Shown in pieces: positions 13,445 through 15,810 of a stretch of DNA of 15,810 bases. The notes under the pieces are model-generated. The model saw only the letters and a program-made list of their open reading frames with translations, was not told where the DNA came from and made no database searches. Each line of letters opens with the position of its first letter. The stretch's first letter is position 1. The translations under genes and the position numbers were made by a program. This DNA comes from Gammaproteobacteria bacterium (GTDB taxonomy: Bacteria; Pseudomonadota; Gammaproteobacteria; SZUA-140): positions 1 through 15,810 of the forward strand of contig QIHH01000107.1 in the NCBI GenBank assembly GCA_003230195.1, given 5' to 3'.

Positions 13445-14919
13445 TCAAACCAGCACCCACAGCCAGCAACCCCCTCTATCTCGTTATCGATCAGGGCGGG
13501 CATGCCAGTCGCGCCTTTATTTTTAACCAGCAAGGTAAAACCCTTGCTCAAGCCGCCACCCCAATAGCGGCTCAGGTAAACGCAAGTGCAAATGACCATA
13601 TTGAATACAATGCAGTATCGCTGCTGAAGTCAATCCAGCAAGCAATTCATCAAGCAATCGCATCATCCAACGTCAAGCTAACCGATATTGTTGCTGCCGG
13701 GATTGCAACACAACGTTCAAATATCGTCTGCTGGGATCAAATAACGGGTCAAGCGCTCTCCCCCATCATTAGCTGGCAAGATAGACGTGCCGCTAGCTGG
13801 ATTGAAACATTCAAGCCTTACGAAGAACAGGTTCATCAAGCAACCGGGCTATTGTTATCACCCCATTACGGCATCGGAAAACTGCTGTGGTGCTATGAAA
13901 ACATACCCGCCATACCTGAGGCCCACCACCAAAAACGCCTCTACTGGGGGCCAATGACGAGCTTCCTGTTAAACCAGCTACTGGATGAAATCCCATATCT
14001 AGTCGATCATGTTAATGCATCCCGAACGCTGCTCTGGAACATCAAGACACTAGACTGGGACCCATCATTAACACAGCTATTTGAATTCCCCAATAACCCA
14101 CTACCGACATGTGTGCCTAATCGACACGCATTTGGCACGTTAACAATTGATGGGCACCCTATCCCAATGACCACTGTCATCGGTGATCAATCCGCATCAC
14201 TGTTTGCATGGCAACAACTGCAGCATGATGCGCTCTACATTAACATCGGTACCGGTGGCTTTATTCAACGAATAGTGAATGACAAAGAGATAGTAAAACC
14301 TGATTTCCTCACCAGCCTGCTAATCAGCGAAAATGGGCGATCACACTATGCGCTTGAGGGCACTGTTAACGGTGCAGGAAGTGCGCTTAGCTGGATTGAG
14401 CAACAACTCACCCCCGACAATCTCTACCAACAACTCCCCCGCTGGCTGGAAAATAAAGCGTGTCCATTACTATTTTTGAACGGCGTTGCTGGCATCGGCT
14501 CACCTTACTGGCAGGCAGACTTCGAGTCTCGCTTTATTGGTATGGGTGATGATCAACAGAAAATCGTTGCCGTTATCGAGAGCATCGCTTTTCTCCTGCA
14601 GGTCAACATCGAGCGGCTGCAGCAGCAACAGCCTGCGGCGAGGAAAATATTAATTAGTGGAGGCCTCGCACAGTTAGATGGCCTGTGTCAACGCATCGCC
14701 GATCTCAGCGGGCTAGTGGTTGAACGCACGCCTGGGAGTGAGGCAACGGCCAGTGGGGTCGCATGGCTACTCGCCAATACAGATATCAATATTTCTGATC
14801 AAACCACCTCATGGCATAAACAGGCGTTGACACAGATCAAACCGGGTAACAATCCCTCCCTGGCAGAACGCTACCAACGCTGGAAAGTCGCACTGCAAAA
14901 AGCCCTCAGCATCCGCTAA
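13417..14919 (+). CDS. FGGY-family carbohydrate kinase, glycerol kinase-like
   Basis: A 500-aa sugar or polyol kinase of normal FGGY length. Motifs are YLVIDQGGHASRAFIF (21-36, phosphate loop), GIATQRSNIVCWD (95-107), ISWQDRR (118-124), VIGDQSASLF with probable catalytic base Asp257, NIGTGGF (276-282), LEGTVNGAGSALSWI (313-327) and ISGGLAQLDGLCQ (413-425, ATP site). The order fits glycerol kinase, but the loop usually reading DQGTTSSR is DQGGHASR, and the usual NQRE glycerol contact is TQRS, so the true substrate may not be glycerol. It starts with GTG inside elyC, with no strong ribosome binding site; the next methionine lies far into the domain. Followed by a glycerophosphodiesterase and a glycerol-3-phosphate dehydrogenase. 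Confidence 0.88.
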   Translation: MGQVKRANLIKPAPTASNPLYLVIDQGGHASRAFIFNQQGKTLAQAATPIAAQVNASANDHIEYNAVSLLKSIQQAIHQAIASSNVKLTDIVAAGIATQRSNIVCWDQITGQALSPIISWQDRRAASWIETFKPYEEQVHQATGLLLSPHYGIGKLLWCYENIPAIPEAHHQKRLYWGPMTSFLLNQLLDEIPYLVDHVNASRTLLWNIKTLDWDPSLTQLFEFPNNPLPTCVPNRHAFGTLTIDGHPIPMTTVIGDQSASLFAWQQLQHDALYINIGTGGFIQRIVNDKEIVKPDFLTSLLISENGRSHYALEGTVNGAGSALSWIEQQLTPDNLYQQLPRWLENKACPLLFLNGVAGIGSPYWQADFESRFIGMGDDQQKIVAVIESIAFLLQVNIERLQQQQPAARKILISGGLAQLDGLCQRIADLSGLVVERTPGSEATASGVAWLLANTDINISDQTTSWHKQALTQIKPGNNPSLAERYQRWKVALQKALSIR

Positions 14920-14962
14920 AATAGAAAGCACGCCCGCATCACTCATGTGAGATTATTGAACC

Positions 14963-15721
14963 ATGAAGATACCTCAACTCATTGCACATCGTGGCCACGC
15001 GTCACAATACCCTGAGAATACGCTGCCCGCTATTGAGTCGGCCCTAAAGGCGGGTGCCTGTTATGTAGAAGTCGACATTCAGCTGACGGCTGATGGCATC
15101 CCGGTGCTTTTTCATGATGATGACATGCAGCGCATCACCGGCACCACACAAAATATTACTGAACTCACTGCCAGTCAATTAACGCAATACTCAGCCGCTG
15201 AAAAAACACGTTTCGGCGAAAGGTTTTCAGATACTCCAATCCCGACACTGACTGAGCTGCTCTCACTATTACGCGCATGGCCTGCGCGTAAAGCCTTTAT
15301 CGAAATAAAGAATGAAAGCACAAAACGTTTCGGTACTGAATGGGTCGTTAAAAAAATAATGGAACAAATTACGCCTCTCGGCCTACAATGCATCCCCATC
15401 TCATACGAAGTAAAGGCTCTACAAATAGCACGTAATTTGGGCGCTAAAAAAATAGGCTGGGTTGCGGCAAAGTGGGATGAAGCATCCCATCAGATAGCCA
15501 ACCAGCTCTTACCGGACTACCTGTTTACCAACCATACCCGCCTGCCTGAAAACCCGACTGATATCTGGCGCGGCCCATGGCAATGGGCTCTCTATGAGGT
15601 CACGGACCCAGCACTCGCTCTCACGATCGCGGAAAAAGGGATTGAGATGATTGAGACAATGGCGATTGAAGAGATGTTATCTCACCCTGCACTCAAACAG
15701 AAGGCGTGTCGCAATGGGTAA
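14963..15721 (+). CDS. Cytosolic glycerophosphodiester phosphodiesterase (UgpQ-like)
   Basis: A 252-aa GDPD-family enzyme that hydrolyses glycerophosphodiesters to glycerol-3-phosphate and an alcohol. Catalytic and metal residues are visible: AHRGH (His9, Arg10), PENT (Glu18), VEVDIQLTADG (Glu36, Asp38), LFHDDDMQRITG (His51) and FIEIKNES (Glu114, Lys116). No signal peptide is present and the length is that of the cytosolic UgpQ type. It lies 43 nt after the kinase and overlaps the following dehydrogenase by 8 nt, so the three probably form one operon for recovery of lipid head groups. Confidence 0.93.
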   Translation: MKIPQLIAHRGHASQYPENTLPAIESALKAGACYVEVDIQLTADGIPVLFHDDDMQRITGTTQNITELTASQLTQYSAAEKTRFGERFSDTPIPTLTELLSLLRAWPARKAFIEIKNESTKRFGTEWVVKKIMEQITPLGLQCIPISYEVKALQIARNLGAKKIGWVAAKWDEASHQIANQLLPDYLFTNHTRLPENPTDIWRGPWQWALYEVTDPALALTIAEKGIEMIETMAIEEMLSHPALKQKACRNG

Positions 15722-15810
15722 TAAATATTACGACGTTATCGTTATCGGTGGTGGCATTCATGGCGCGGGCGTTGCGCAGGCAGCCACTGCCGCAGGGCAT
15801 TCAGTACTAC
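15714..15810 (+). CDS. FAD-dependent glycerol-3-phosphate dehydrogenase (partial, N-terminus)
   Basis: Only the first 32 codons are in the window. They read MGNKYYDVIVIGGGIHGAGVAQ, then AATAAGHSVL, a dinucleotide-binding GxGxxG fold in the form typical of GlpD-type enzymes (IGGGIHGAG). The enzyme would oxidise glycerol-3-phosphate to dihydroxyacetone phosphate at the membrane, passing electrons to quinone. The ATG overlaps the end of the phosphodiesterase gene by 8 nt, and the adjacent genes both supply or relate to its substrate. Other FAD oxidoreductases remain possible from so short a piece. Confidence 0.75.
   Translation, partial: MGNKYYDVIVIGGGIHGAGVAQAATAAGHSVL

Overview
The window looks like a gammaproteobacterial chromosome segment. 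The housekeeping genes on the right (an ElyC-like envelope protein, a DUF4124 protein, an FGGY kinase, a cytosolic glycerophosphodiesterase and the start of a glycerol-3-phosphate dehydrogenase) and the sequence style of the Cmr proteins are typical of that class. I cannot name the species.

Positions 1-11347 hold one leftward (minus-strand) type III-B (Cmr) CRISPR-Cas locus. In transcription order it reads cas6, cmr1, cmr2/cas10, a cmr3::cmr4 fusion, cmr5, cmr6, a 144-aa single-pass membrane protein, a reverse transcriptase-Cas1 fusion, two different cas2 genes, a leader of about 330 bp, and a CRISPR array that runs off the left edge. Most genes overlap by 4 nt or lie less than 20 nt apart, so translation is probably coupled. 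The larger gaps are about 200 nt before RT-cas1 and 38 nt before the membrane gene. Only two repeats and about two spacers are visible.

Expected working: Cas6 cuts the pre-crRNA, leaving the 5' tag ATTGAAAC. Cmr1-6 assemble on the crRNA and cut target RNA through Cmr4. Cas10 lacks an HD nuclease but keeps GGDD, so it probably signals with cyclic oligoadenylates. RT-Cas1 with the two Cas2 proteins can be expected to acquire spacers, possibly from RNA. No CARF or SAVED effector is recognisable in the window. The small membrane protein inside the operon has the layout of a membrane-acting signal effector such as Csx23 and is the best candidate for a little-described component.

The most interesting points are: (i) this membrane protein; (ii) the Cmr3::Cmr4 fusion, which keeps a ghost double stop one frame away and a good internal ribosome binding site for free Cmr4; (iii) the RT-Cas1 plus twin-Cas2 adaptation module; (iv) a 10-base word shared by the two leader-proximal spacers; (v) a TATAAT box placed so that transcription would start on the first base of the first repeat.

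Positions 11437-11801 mark the right boundary of the locus: a decayed transposase C-terminus and a strong leftward intrinsic terminator. From 12056 onward, plus-strand genes form an ordinary chromosomal region. It contains a DUF4124 protein, ElyC, and an overlapping kinase / glycerophosphodiesterase / glycerol-3-phosphate dehydrogenase cluster that would funnel lipid-derived glycerophosphodiesters and glycerol-like substrates into central metabolism.
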